Source of the DNA: Sanghuangporus weigelae
Lineage: Eukaryota; Basidiomycota; Agaricomycetes; Hymenochaetales; Hymenochaetaceae
NCBI GenBank assembly: GCA_033182465.1
Contig: CP137323.1
Location: forward strand, 496,001 to 560,000
Direction: 5' to 3'
DNA: 64,000 bases
Part shown: positions 9,736-19,790 of the stretch, piece after piece
Position numbering within the stretch: the first letter of the stretch is position 1
Layout of the letters: each line of letters begins with the position of its first letter
Position numbers and translations under genes: made by a program
Notes under the pieces: generated by a model
What the model was told of the DNA's origin: nothing
Databases searched by the model: none
Seen by the model: only the letters and a program-made list of their open reading frames with translations

Positions 9736-10900
9736 ACGCTACCCGAGGGGCTGAGCCGAGTTTTCGGTCACCTCAGAGGGTGCCAGACTGGAGTGATCTG
9801 GGAAGGGGGGTTGAGCCCCCTCTCCAGACTCAGAGAGAGCGCCAGACGACCCTGTTGCAGGGTCCACCTTCCTGAAGTGGTCTAGTACATCCAAACAATG
9901 AGGACACACAATTATTCATGCTGATCGATTGAAAGGATCCGCTCAAAATCTCGCATCAGGATCGACGCGATCAGCAGATCCACACGACCAGCTTTCCAAA
10001 CGCGACCGGTAACCAAGCCAGCTATCACGGTGTAGTGCGCCGCACTTGCCTGTACCGGTACGTCGGTACAGGCCCCTCAGTACTCTGTACAGTATACCAT
10101 CGTGCGCCGACCGCTACACCTCCGCCGCTCCTTAAGACCCTCCAAACCGCCGCTCTTTGATTCGCGGCTCAACCAATACGTCCGCCGCCCCCCGTCCTTC
10201 GAAGACTTCCCAAACCGAGTACGCTTGGCCAGCCGCACTTTCTGATACGCGGGCGCCTGGAACGTTGCAGCGGATGTATCGGCTACGGCGGCGGAAGGAT
10301 ATCGAACCGTATAGCCGATAGAATATTCGTCGGCTCCTGTTGATTGGCTTATCCGACGTCGGGTAGTGGTTTTACAAGGTCCCAGGTACCACGTTTCATG
10401 TTCATACTATGCTGCTTCGTGCGCCGAGTCCGATTGTCGGACGCGGCGGCCACTCGCGTATTCCCCTTTTAGTATTATTGCCTCCCCTGACGTTTCATAT
10501 TCGTGTGGTGCGACCACTTAGCGATCCGAGCGCGCCCGATGATGATGCGCCGCGCCAATCACCGCCAGCCCGATCAGCGCGCGCCCGTGTCTTGGCAGCT
10601 TCGCGGCGCGCCCCGATCTTCGGGTCCGCACCGATTGCGCGCCTGTGACGCGCCGTCACTGTCGCCGCCTCTGTGACGCTCTTCCCCAGCATTCCCCAGT
10701 ATATATAGACCTCATGTATGTAGTGTTCAGAAGCAGTAGTTCAGAATAGATCTCAGTGCACTCCTCTCATCTCTATTAGCCCTTTTGCTCTCTATCGCCT
10801 CCGCCGAAGATCGTGTGCCGACACAAGATGCCGCCCCCGTTTAAGGGAATAACAGGGGCACGTGCTCACTCGCCACTGCGCAAGTGATCGGCAGAGCTAT
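9736..10900. other. GC-rich interior of the DNA element, no gene
   Basis: 9700-9860 holds several copies of a GCCAGAC motif. 10,400-10,680 is a very GC-rich, CpG-rich stretch with overlapping ORFs in opposite frames, which I do not take as coding. A TATATATAG box at about 10,700 followed by a CT-rich stretch resembles a polymerase II promoter, with no clear gene behind it. Confidence 0.45.
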
Positions 10901-10904
10901 CCCC

Positions 10905-11165
10905 CGTCCTGGGAATCGGCAGCGCCATCGCCCTCTTGACACTCGGCGACACCGTCGCTCTCCTGGTAATCGGCGACCCCGCCGCTCTCCTGGGAATCGG
11001 CAGCGCCATCGCCCTCTTGACAATCAACGACACCGTCGCTCTCCTGGTAATCGGCGACATCGTCGTTCTCCTGGTAATCGGCGACACCGTCGCTCTCCTG
11101 GTAATCGGCGACACCGTCACTCTCCTGGTAATCGGCGGTACCGTCGCTCTACTAGTAATCGCCGC
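10905..11165 (+). repeat. 27-bp minisatellite (about 10 units)
   Basis: Tandem units of 27 bp built around CTCCTGGTAATCGGCGACAC. Units diverge in a pattern with a three-unit (81-bp) super-period at the left end. Because 27 is a multiple of three, one forward frame reads as a nine-residue repeat (VALLVIGDT), but that frame lacks other coding features. Confidence 0.9.
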
Positions 11166-11757
11166 CGCTCGCAGGACTCGACAGCGCCGTCGCTCTATTG
11201 CTTATTCGCGACGCCGACATCTTGACTCGTCGGCGGCTTTGTCTCGTACATTATCGGCGGCGTCCCCTTTATACGCAGATCATACCATAGCCCCTACGAT
11301 TGAGCTCTCCCCACGACTGAGCGCGCATCCCGATCGGCAGCAGTGCTTCCGGGTCAAATTGTCCCCCACGGCACCAAGCTGTCCAGGAGGTCGAGCCACG
11401 AGTTGGATCCCTTCTTACCTCTCCGATCTTTGACACCGCCGACGCCTCTCTGTGGTCGAACGCCGTCGCCTTCGCCGCTGTTTAAGAGGGTCTGATAGTC
11501 TACAACGGGCCCAAGCGATCGAGCGGCCTAGGCAACAGTAACCCGTTACCACCCGAGCGCTAGAAGCACCGAAGCGGATACGTAATCCCGCTAACAGCTA
11601 ACACCGCCGACCGCCTATTACTGCGGACTACCACTCTAACGCCGCCGACCAAGTAACCCAAGCGACCTCAATCAAAAGAAGCGATCAAACTTCTTAGAAG
11701 TCCAGAAGCACAACTACTAAAGCCTAAACGCTAAAAGGCTAAAGGCTAATAAGGTTT

Positions 11758-12399
11758 ATGGAGACCTCACTGGCATTTCAGCACTGTCAAGTCTGTGCAC
11801 GAGTTTACATGGTCCTTTATGAAGTATACTACATAGTATGCATGGCAACAGTTGGTACGCGTGACTGTCACATCGAAACCGAGCGACACCTTCAAGATAC
11901 AATGCATTCCAATCCACCAAACCCAATAGTACCCAAGAAACGAGAGGAACTCACGATCACAACTCGAACCCCTCGAACTGCGAACCCGATAACTTGGAGA
12001 ATGATTGGATGGTATAGACCGGAGTTGCACACACCATGTCCAGCATCTACGATACAGGCAAACCTTTATTTACCAAGAGATGCGAACCTGGAGACCAAGC
12101 AATTACAACTCCTTATACAACGAAGGATATGGCATTACATTCGAGACATACGATATGAAGGCAAAGCATGGCTAGTCACCAGAACCCAGCAGAACCCACC
12201 AGCAGAGCTTATGCAGTTCATGATATGCCTTGGACCGTACTCTACACCAACCCGACACCTTAACACGGACATGCGAGTTATGCTTACCCTCGCTGGACCT
12301 CGAGATGAATTCCGAAGAATCACATACCGAGCAGCCTACATTGCTCCAAGGGCAAAGATGCCACTTAATGACGGCAATGACATCGTTATGGAGTACTGA
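11758..12399 (+). CDS. Unrecognised 213-codon ORF inside the DNA element
   Basis: An uninterrupted frame with ATG at 11758 and TGA at 12397-12399. Amino-acid composition is balanced and includes YLPRDANLETKQLQLLIQRR and WHYIRDIRYEGKAW. I do not recognise a family. Its setting resembles the ORF at 13883: a gene-like frame followed by GTGGAG repeats (12544-12583), a TATA-like GCATAAATAG (about 12624) and a TAACA ending at 12676. This suggests that it also belongs to a long-terminal-repeat-like unit. It could be a captured gene fragment or chance. Confidence 0.35.
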   Translation: METSLAFQHCQVCARVYMVLYEVYYIVCMATVGTRDCHIETERHLQDTMHSNPPNPIVPKKREELTITTRTPRTANPITWRMIGWYRPELHTPCPASTIQANLYLPRDANLETKQLQLLIQRRIWHYIRDIRYEGKAWLVTRTQQNPPAELMQFMICLGPYSTPTRHLNTDMRVMLTLAGPRDEFRRITYRAAYIAPRAKMPLNDGNDIVMEY

Positions 12400-12400
12400 C

Positions 12401-12900
12401 AGTGGAGCATTCCACATCGGAACACCACCTCAATTGTCTCAGTCAGCAACTCCACAGAATTCTGTCATAGTGGAGACGACCTTACAAAGATTGGAGCAAA
12501 GTGGAGCGAAGCGCAGCAGGATGACAAAGGAACAGATGTAATGGTGGAGAAAGGTGGAGAAAAGTGGAGTAAAGTGGAGACAGGATGAGTAAGAAATAGG
12601 ACGGAAAATGGAATATTTGAGAGCATAAATAGCTGTAGGATTAGGCCCTCATTTCCCCATCTTTCGATCCTCTTAACACACTGGTGTAAAGCTTGCCCTA
12701 CAGCGAGCTATTACTGTGTGCTTTGTACTATCATGCCTCTTGGAAATCCCAATCTGCTTTACTATCACCTCGTATCTGAAAGCATCCATAACTCGGACCG
12801 CGACTAGGAAGGCTAGTAAGGGACCGCATGGTACAGCCAGACGTGGGTAGATAAGATCACCTCTGCACAACACACCGCTGCTTAGGCAAAAGGATCAAAC
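12401..12900. other. Non-coding part with GTGGAG repeats and TATA-like box
   Basis: 12,544-12,583 contains four close copies of GTGGAGA/T separated by short A-rich spacers; two more lie at about 12,505. A TATA-like GCATAAATAGC follows at about 12,624. No ORF of note. Confidence 0.5.
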
Positions 12901-13858
12901 CGGTGTCGGTCGGCGGTGTCGTATCTGAAGGTGCTACAGATGTCCGTCCTACTAAGGGTGCTGAATGTATGAAGGGACCTCCAAAAATGGGATGCCGACG
13001 CTATCAGACTCTCAAAGACCTACTACCCGGCAGGTGCCAGGAACCATCGGAGACGTAATGGATGGGTCTAAGGATGCCGCTGGATAAAGGGAATAGGATA
13101 ACAGGGCCGCCGCTCAAAAGGGGGGATCACAAGAGGCTGCCGACGTGGTATAAACTCGGCCACAGGAAGGTATGAAGTGTATAAGATGAATATAAAGGAT
13201 AAAATGGAGTGAGTGGCTGGAGAAGGCGCCGCTGGGTCGTCTGATAGGATGCCTGGGTCGTCGGATGGCCGCCGACGTCGAATAGAGGGGTGCCGGACTG
13301 AGGGGGAGGCCGCAGGAATCCGCCGCAGTAGCATAAACGCGATAGATGAAAGGAAAAGACCGTATAAGATCAATATATGGGATAAACTGGAGTGAAAGGC
13401 TGGAAAGGACGCCGAAGGGGAGTCTGATGAGAAGCCTGGGTCGCCGAAGGGTCGCCGACGTCGAATAGAGGGGCGCCGGATCACTGAACGTCAGAGCGGC
13501 AGAGGCGTACCGGAGGCGGCGAAGGCAAGTAGAATGTGGAGTCAAACAAGAGGAGATGTCAAGGATAGTATATAGTCAAGGGGGAGGCTCAGTACATGAG
13601 GGGAGACTCAGAGTGAGGGATATCTCGAACTCTGGCGCTCGGTCTGGTACATGCTCTTGGAATCCTTGCTAGGCTTGGAATCCCTGCTAGGCTTCGAATC
13701 CTTGTCGTCTACAAGCTAGTATAAGCTCTATATATACTCTACTGCTGTCGCCGACACATCCTACTGTCTGACAACATCTCCTGAGTCATCTGGGTCGCCA
13801 AGGGCCGCTACCGGAGCGCCCAGGTGAAATCTGAGAGCGGCAACGTGAGGGGGGCATC

Positions 13859-15397
13859 TGTTACGAAAATTGTGGTTATCTAATGCGGCGTGGGCTAAAC
13901 TTTACACACCAAGTTGCGATGCCAAATCAAGACTATTTCGAAAGGCTACTACGGCAGAACAGTGGTGGCGACTCAAGAGTAGCAAACCACGGATCGTCTG
14001 GAGAAGACACGGAGGACTCTAATGATTTGCAATTAGGACTAACTAATATGCACATTGGACATACTCCACCGCCGGAACGCAGTCTGGCGGCGATGGAAGA
14101 AAGGAATGTCGCAAGGTATACGGAACTCCTGCAACGAAGACATTATCGGCGTGGTGCAACTAGAAGATTTGTACATGAGAGCTTGGTGTGCGCCAATTGT
14201 TACTTGGCCTACCAACGAAGCTGGGTACTTGCGGAATGGCTCATGAAGAACTTCACGGAACGGTTAGTGTCAAGGGAAGCAGCCGATGTCAAGATTCGGC
14301 ATAAGCCCGGACCCTCGGAACGAACAGAAGACCAACCATTACCGAACCACGGAATGAGTGCATACGACCATGAGGTATCCATATGGCTTAGCGATAGGGA
14401 TGTCTATGCATTAAAGGTCGGCGTGCGAGCTTGGATCAATCAGCATCGGCACCAGACCTTGTGCAGTCACACGGCAGTGGAAGTAGATTGGCCAGTTTAC
14501 AAGCGGCCACCTTCGGACATTGAACATCTTACGGAAGAAGCGATAGAACGCTTGATGCAGGCTTGGCGAGCGTCAGAGCCAGGGGTAATTACAGTTGATG
14601 AGTGGAATGGCCGCGAGCACTTTGGACAGAGGCTACGGCTAACCACGGGCCCAGGACTACAACTATCGGACATCGAAGTCGCGGCGAGGCACAGAAGGAG
14701 TGTAGCGGAGTACACTCATGCGCCGGGAGAAGATCGGCAAGCTCTGCCGATCTCTAACCCTGATATCACTATCTCCCCCATGATCGAGGATTAAGCGGCA
14801 GAAGCTCGGCCCGGGAACGGAGCGCCAGAGAAGCGATAGCTTGGCAACTATCATGGGAACCCGTCTGGGAACGGAGAAGGATCGCGGGGTAAAGATAAGG
14901 AGAGATTAACATGTGATAACAATTGCAGATCGGAGGAAGCACGGAAGAAGCTTCTCGAAGCATCGGGGTAGTAGGACTCAAACAAACCCTCCTAATATGG
15001 TAGAAGTATTGTGATTCAACACTAGAGGAAAGTATCGGTGTTGGCACCAGAGTAGAGTACTGGTGTCAGAGAAAACATATTGTCTAGACCAATAGCAAGG
15101 CTGTAGTCGGTAGTAATAGGTAGTCGGTACTATTTAGTAAATAGGTTATTTAAGGGCCAGCTGAGCGGGGCATTGTCCCTCAGCAAAATTATTTTGTACT
15201 CTCAATCGAAAACTGTACCCTTTGATTGAAACCCTGTTCCACTACTGAGGTCAAGCTTGAGCCTATCGCTCGCTTCTAAAGTAGTACATCTATAACCTTC
15301 GTTCCGTCTCCAATCAATTATCATCAGAAGGAATAAGCAGGGACTTGTTCCGGTACGCTTAGACTGACCACCTCGTCTAAAAACACTGGTCCTAACA
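13859..15397 (+). mobile_element. Solo-LTR-like insertion, 1.54 kb, carrying an ORF
   Basis: Begins TGTTACG and ends CCTAACA. It is flanked by a 5-bp duplication GCATC (13854-13858 and 15398-15402). The uninterrupted sister sequence in the other palindrome arm has a single GCATC at this point, proving the insertion. TG..CA ends and a 5-bp duplication are hallmarks of LTR retrotransposons, and no second LTR or pol is present, so a solo LTR is the simplest reading. A TATA-like GGTTATTTAAGGG at about 15,147 would mark the U3/R promoter. Confidence 0.8.
13883..14794 (+). CDS. Unrecognised 303-codon ORF within the solo-LTR-like insertion
   Basis: ATG at 13883, 24 nt after the element's left end, stop TAA at 14792-14794. 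The frame is clean over 303 codons with balanced composition (for example VSIWLSDRDVYALKVGVRAW and LTEEAIERLMQAWRASEPG). One CxxC pair (CANC) is present but no complete zinc knuckle, RT or integrase motif. The family is not recognised. ORFs inside LTRs are unusual; the length and intactness argue that it was coding recently. Confidence 0.45.
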   Translation: MRRGLNFTHQVAMPNQDYFERLLRQNSGGDSRVANHGSSGEDTEDSNDLQLGLTNMHIGHTPPPERSLAAMEERNVARYTELLQRRHYRRGATRRFVHESLVCANCYLAYQRSWVLAEWLMKNFTERLVSREAADVKIRHKPGPSERTEDQPLPNHGMSAYDHEVSIWLSDRDVYALKVGVRAWINQHRHQTLCSHTAVEVDWPVYKRPPSDIEHLTEEAIERLMQAWRASEPGVITVDEWNGREHFGQRLRLTTGPGLQLSDIEVAARHRRSVAEYTHAPGEDRQALPISNPDITISPMIED

Positions 15398-16450
15398 GCA
15401 TCCAATCACATGAAATATTGAGTATCTGCAATAACACGGGCGCCGGCGGAGTTGGGCTTGGCGGCGCGAGTCGGTGGCTTGGCACGCCGATGTACCACAT
15501 GCCTACCTTCCATACATGGTCTAATGGGGGCCGCCGCGTCAGGGGGAAGTCGGGAAACATCGGAACCGATGATTGGAGGCTGATATCGCGTATATGAGAC
15601 AAAGGGCGCATCAGCCGATGTCCCTGAGGTGTCCGATGCATCGGCGGCACTCAATACAGAGTGTGGGCGATCCCTAGTGACTAATATGAGTGGCCGGAGC
15701 GGCAGTGCTGTGGGGGACTGCCAGACTGGTGGCAGATATGTCGTAGTGAGGCATGTAAGCACATATGACAATATATAGCTCCCTAGACAATGGGGGACTG
15801 CTTGATAAGCTGTAGGAGGCGTCGGCGAGGGTACCTGAGGATGTCTGAGTGTCCGCCGCATCGATCGGCGCCATGGGGGGCCGACTCGGAGGCGTCCAGA
15901 GTCGCCGCAAGGCTGTACGTATGATAAATCATAAGATCGGCGGCATGTAGTCACTGGGGGATGTGTCCTATAGTGCCTGGTGCTGGGTAGGAGCTGTCGG
16001 CGGACCTGTCTGAGTGTCGGGGAGCCATCGGCGGATCGATTTGGGTCATAGGAGGGCGCCGCAGTACAGTACGTGTGCTGGAATCAATGGATACGTGCTC
16101 AAATGATGTCCCGAGTGCAATAGGAGTATGCCCTCACACTCTCAGGTGTCAGCGGTGCTGGGATATGGTATCTGCAGTATAGGGGGAGCCATAGTATGAG
16201 TGTACTGGCACAGGAGGGGCCAGTGCGCTACACCGGTGTAACCCTGGGCCTACTCCCTAACATCGATGCTCCTATATGAAGATCTTGGTAATCAACATCA
16301 CATTAGGTCAGAAAGTTCTAGGACTGGTCCCGGTTCTGTCCTTACGGTTGCTAAGTCCTGTCCCAGACGCATAACCAGCGGAGTTTCAACCCATCTAGGT
16401 CTGGCGCTGGCGCCAGATCCCTTAGAGCCTGTTTGGTACCGCGGATAAGG

Positions 16451-16874
16451 GCGGATAGCTTATCCTTGGGTTAATATCATGAGATCCGGAGTCTCCCTTG
16501 GTTATTTGGTTTTATTTGTTTAGTTGATGTAATCATCTCATATTTTTCAAATCCGTACCCTTCCGATCCAGAAATGGCAGGGATCTCCCTCAGTCATGCC
16601 TTTACAACAAATCATAGAGAAGGTAAATAGAGAAGGTAAATATGCCATTCGGCTTGCATACTTTCATGGAAAATGTTGTACTCAGTATATATCCCAATGA
16701 AAGTTAAGTACAAGCTACTGTTAAGTGTTTAGAGCTATGAATCCAAATATGACAATCGCGTCGATCAGCTTTGTCATAGTGTGATTAACACATGCCGACT
16801 GCAGCCGACCAGCATTACCTCATAATGGGGAAAGTCCGGATCTCACAATATTAACCCAAGAATAAGCTATCCGC
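16451..16874. repeat. 424-bp unit with 46-bp inverted ends
   Basis: 16451-16496 (starting GCGGATAGCTTATCCTTGGG) and the reverse complement of 16829-16874 match with few differences. The unit separates the left TIR of the Harbinger-like element from the palindrome arm. It may be a further small MITE or a subterminal structure of the element. No duplication was seen at its ends. Confidence 0.6.
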
Positions 16875-18642
16875 TGTAGCGCACTGGCTCCTCCTGTGCC
16901 AGTACACTCATACTATGGCTCCCTCTTACTGCAGATACCATATCCCAGCACTGCCGACACCTGAGAGTGTGAGGGCACACTCCTATTGCACTCGGGACAT
17001 CATTTGAGCACGTATCCATTGATTCCAGCACACGTACTGTACTGCGGCGCCCTCCTATGACCCAAATCGATCCGCCGATGGCTCCCCGACACTCAGACAG
17101 GTCCGCCGACAGCTCCTACCCAGCACCAGGCACTATAGGACACATCCCTCAGTGACTACGTGCCGCCGATCTTATGATTTACCATACGTACAGCCGTGCG
17201 GCGACTCTGGATGCCTCCGAGTCGGCCCCCCTTGGCGCCGATCAATGCGGCGGACACTCAGACATCCTCAGGTACCCTCGCCGACGCCTCCTACAGCTTA
17301 CCAAGCAGTCCCCCATTGTCTAGGGAGCTTTATATTGTCATATGTGCTTACATGCCTCATTACGATGTATCTGCCACCAGTCCGGGAGTCCCCCACAGCA
17401 CTGCCGCTCCGGCCACTCATATTAGTCACTAGGGATCGCCCACACTCTGTATTGAGTGCCGCCGATGCATCGGACACCTCAGGGACATCGGCTGATGCGC
17501 CCTTTGTCTCATATACGCGATATCAGCCTCCAATCATCGGTTCCGATGTTTCCCGACTTCCCCCTGACGCGGCGGCCCCCATTAGACCATGTATGGAAGG
17601 TAGGCATGTGGTACATCGGCGTGCCAAGCCACCGACTCGCGCCGCCAAGCCCAACTCCGCCGGCGCCCGTGTTATTGCAGATACTCAATATTTCATGTGA
17701 TTGGATGCCCCCCTCACGTTGCCGCTCTCAGATTTCACCTGGGCGCTCCGGCAGCGGCCCTTGGCGACCCAGATGACTCAGGAGGTGTTGTCAGACAGTA
17801 GGATGTGTCGGCGACAGCAGTAGAGTATATATAGAGCGTATACTAGCTTGTAGACGAAAGGATTCCAAGCCTAGCAAGGATTCCAAGAGCATGTACCAGA
17901 CCGAGTGCCAGAGTTCGAGATATCCCTCACTCTGAGTCTCCCCTCATGTACTGAGCCTCCCCCTTGACTATATACTATCCTTGACATCTCCTCTTGTTTG
18001 ACTCCGCATTCTACTTGCCTTCGCCGCCTCCGGTACGCCTCTGCCGCTCTGACGTTCAGTGATCCGGCGCCCCTCTATTCGACGTCGGCGACCCTTCGGC
18101 GACCCAGGCTTCTCATCAGACTCCCCTTCGGCGTCCTTTCCAGCCTTTCACTCCAGTTTATCCCATATATTGATCTTATACGGTCTTTTCCTTTCATCTA
18201 TCGCGTTTATGCTACTGCGGCGGATTCCTGCGGCCTCCCCCTCAGTCCGGCACCCCTCTATTCGACGTCGGCGGCCATCCGACGACCCAGGCATCCTATC
18301 AGACGACCCAGCGGCGCCTTCTCCAGCCACTCACTCCATTTTATCCTTTATATTCATCTTATACACTTCATACCTTCCTGTGGCCGAGTTTATACCACGT
18401 CGGCAGCCCCCTGTGATCCCCCCTCTCAAGCGGCGGTCCTGTTATCCTATTCCCTTTATCCAGCGGCATCCCTAGACCCATCCATTACGTCTCCGACGGT
18501 TCCTGGCACCTGCCGGGTAGTAGGTCTTTGAGAGTCTGATAGCGTCGGCATCCCATTTTTGGAGGTCCCTTCATACATTCAGCACCCTTAGTAGGACGGA
18601 CATCTGTAGCACCTTCAGATACGACACCGCCGACCGACACCG
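16875..18642 (+). repeat. Right arm of the giant imperfect palindrome
   Basis: Uninterrupted counterpart of 12901-16232, lying wholly inside the Harbinger-like element. It contains a TATATATAG box at about 17,827 and CT-rich segments near 18,100-18,400. Its ORFs are mirrored in the other arm and show no known motif. Confidence 0.9.
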
Positions 18643-18920
18643 CCCTTATCCGCAGTACCAAACAGGCTCTTACGGATAAGCATCCATTAGGCGTTTTGTA
18701 ATGTCACACGGTGTTCAAAGGAGCATATTACGTGACAGTCACCTATAATTTTCTATTGGCCATATCAAATTTTCCTGTCTACGTTATGACCGGGAAAAAA
18801 ATTAGCAGGTGTATCTCATGGTAGACAATTGGAGTATGCACTCAGTTTTGAGAAAATTGCTGCGTGGTGAGCTACAAAAGTGGATCTGTAATAGGTGTTC
18901 AAAGGACCGGTTAATGACTG

Positions 18921-19790
18921 TATAGGACGGTCTACGAAACTGAAAAGGGTCGAAATTAGGGGCGATTTTGAAATAGTGGCTAGTAAATCGCCTCTTCTCC
19001 AGTTGACGTTACCAAGTGCGCTGATATTTCGACTCGGATGCTTGGAGAAGGGTGCCATACGCTCGTGTCTCGACTTTTTGGAGGCTACTCCCCTCCTCCA
19101 GGAAATTCATATTAATTTTGAAGGATTTCCTTCTGCGCCGGACACTCTTCGCTCGGAAAAATGTATTTGCCTACCCAGATTGCGGTACTTGAGATTGAGG
19201 AATCATACTGGGCCGGAACTACTTTTGGACAACGTGACTCTCCCGTCCATAATGGCACTGGATCTCATGGGGGGGGGGTCATGGAAAGCCGACACGGCCG
19301 ACCACTCGTCAGCTTCTTTCAGCGTTCTTCACCTCCTTTGACGTTTTTGCACCTCGACTACGCTGACATCCGTGAAAATACCGTAATCAAAATTCTTCGT
19401 CTTTTACCTACTCTCCAAGAATTCCGATATGAACGGGCATCCGTCTCAGCACACTTCTTTCAGGAGCTTACGATAACAATTAGTGCAACAGGCAGTACTC
19501 GCGTAGTGTGCTCAGCCCTCGAAACGTTGTTTCTATCCCACAAGATACAGTTTCTGGAGGATAGGAGGACGTGCATAGATGCTTTCATCTCAATGCTTTC
19601 ATCTCGAGCGCAGATTTCAGATTCGTTTAAGAGGGTTTATTTCTGGTACGGAGGGATAGAATTGGATGTCAACTGTCTGCGAGATACTTCCGATTGGCAG
19701 GAAGATCTGGAACAGTTTGGATTCTTGGTCAGTCGCATGCACAAACTTCCTAGATGGACTCCGTTCTCGCATATTCGTATTGCTGTTTGA
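18921..19790 (+). pseudogene. F-box/LRR gene, 3' half (split by mobile element)
   Basis: Resumes the gene interrupted at 2604. After the TA duplication the frame reads IGRSTKLKRVEIRGDFEIV, continuing the LRR region exactly as in the paralogues. A run of ten G at 19269-19278 coincides with a shift of frame. Upstream the frame gives LPSIMALDLM; downstream a different frame gives SFFQRSSPPLTFLHLDYAD, ILRLLPTLQEFRY and SRAQISDSFKRVYFW, ending in TGA at 19788-19790. Homopolymer slippage is the likely cause. So the gene is disabled twice, by insertion and by a frameshift. Confidence 0.85.

Larger units (their letters stand above)
12901..16232 (-). repeat. Left arm of a giant imperfect palindrome (interrupted)
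   Basis: Apart from the solo-LTR-like insertion at 13859-15397, this stretch is the reverse complement of 16875-18642 with only scattered differences (net 1.79 kb against 1.77 kb). Mirror-image ORFs of 138 and 182 codons occur in both arms, which is expected from the duplication and does not show coding. An 8-bp direct repeat ACCGGTGT borders this arm (12899-12906 and 16232-16239). Confidence 0.9.
16425..18669. mobile_element. PIF/Harbinger-like non-autonomous element
   Basis: Inverted repeats of about 30 bp (outer part GAGCCTGTTTGGTAC, one mismatch) lie at 16425-16454 and 18640-18669. They are flanked by a TTA duplication at 16422-16424 and 18670-18672. A 3-bp TWA duplication and a GCCTGTTTGG-type end are characteristic of the PIF/Harbinger superfamily. 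Excising the element plus one TTA restores the right terminal repeat of the surrounding DNA element. No transposase ORF; the body is the right palindrome arm. Confidence 0.8.
9681..18685. mobile_element. DNA element with long terminal inverted repeats, inserted in the MITE
   Basis: The left end GGATGCTTATCTGTAAGG (9681 on) continues as GATCTGGTGACGGTGCCAGA. The right end is its reverse complement, but it is split by the Harbinger-like element at 16425-18669: positions 16391-16424 and 18673-18685 together rebuild the same repeat (CCAGATCCCTTA + CGGATAAGCATCC). A 3-bp ATT repeat flanks the ends (9678-9680 and 18686-18688). Without the solo LTR and the Harbinger-like element its own length is about 5.2 kb. 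No transposase was recognised inside, so it looks non-autonomous; family uncertain, possibly PIF/Harbinger-like by duplication size. Confidence 0.65.
2605..18920. mobile_element. TA-duplicating MITE inside the F-box gene, now filled with nested elements
   Basis: Terminal inverted repeats of 25 bp lie at 2605-2629 and 18896-18920 (outer part CAGTCATTAACCGGTCC; 24 of 25 positions match). A TA dinucleotide flanks each side (2603-2604 and 18921-18922). Subtracting the Gypsy element and the DNA element at 9681-18685, each with one target duplication, leaves roughly 0.67 kb of own sequence (2605-3008, 9647-9680, 18689-18920). That size, with no ORF, fits a non-autonomous MITE; TA duplication is typical of Tc1/mariner-like transposases, but the family is not certain. 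A subterminal motif TCCTTTRAACACC recurs near 2636 and, inverted, near 18713. Confidence 0.8.

Noticed and set aside
10905-11165. Possible CRISPR-like array
   Set aside because: Units are contiguous with no unique spacers, and the genome is eukaryotic.
10936-11433. 165-codon ORF through the 27-bp repeat array
   Set aside because: The repeat unit length keeps any frame open; no start context, domain or continuation.
15406-17776. Mirror-image ORFs of 182 and 108 codons in both palindrome arms
   Set aside because: Their presence in both arms follows from the duplication. No motif, no differing selection visible, and alternative frames are equally open.
2605-18920. A single giant 16-kb transposon
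   Set aside because: Subtracting internal insertions with their own target duplications leaves only about 0.67 kb, so the outer element is a short MITE rather than a large cargo-carrying element.
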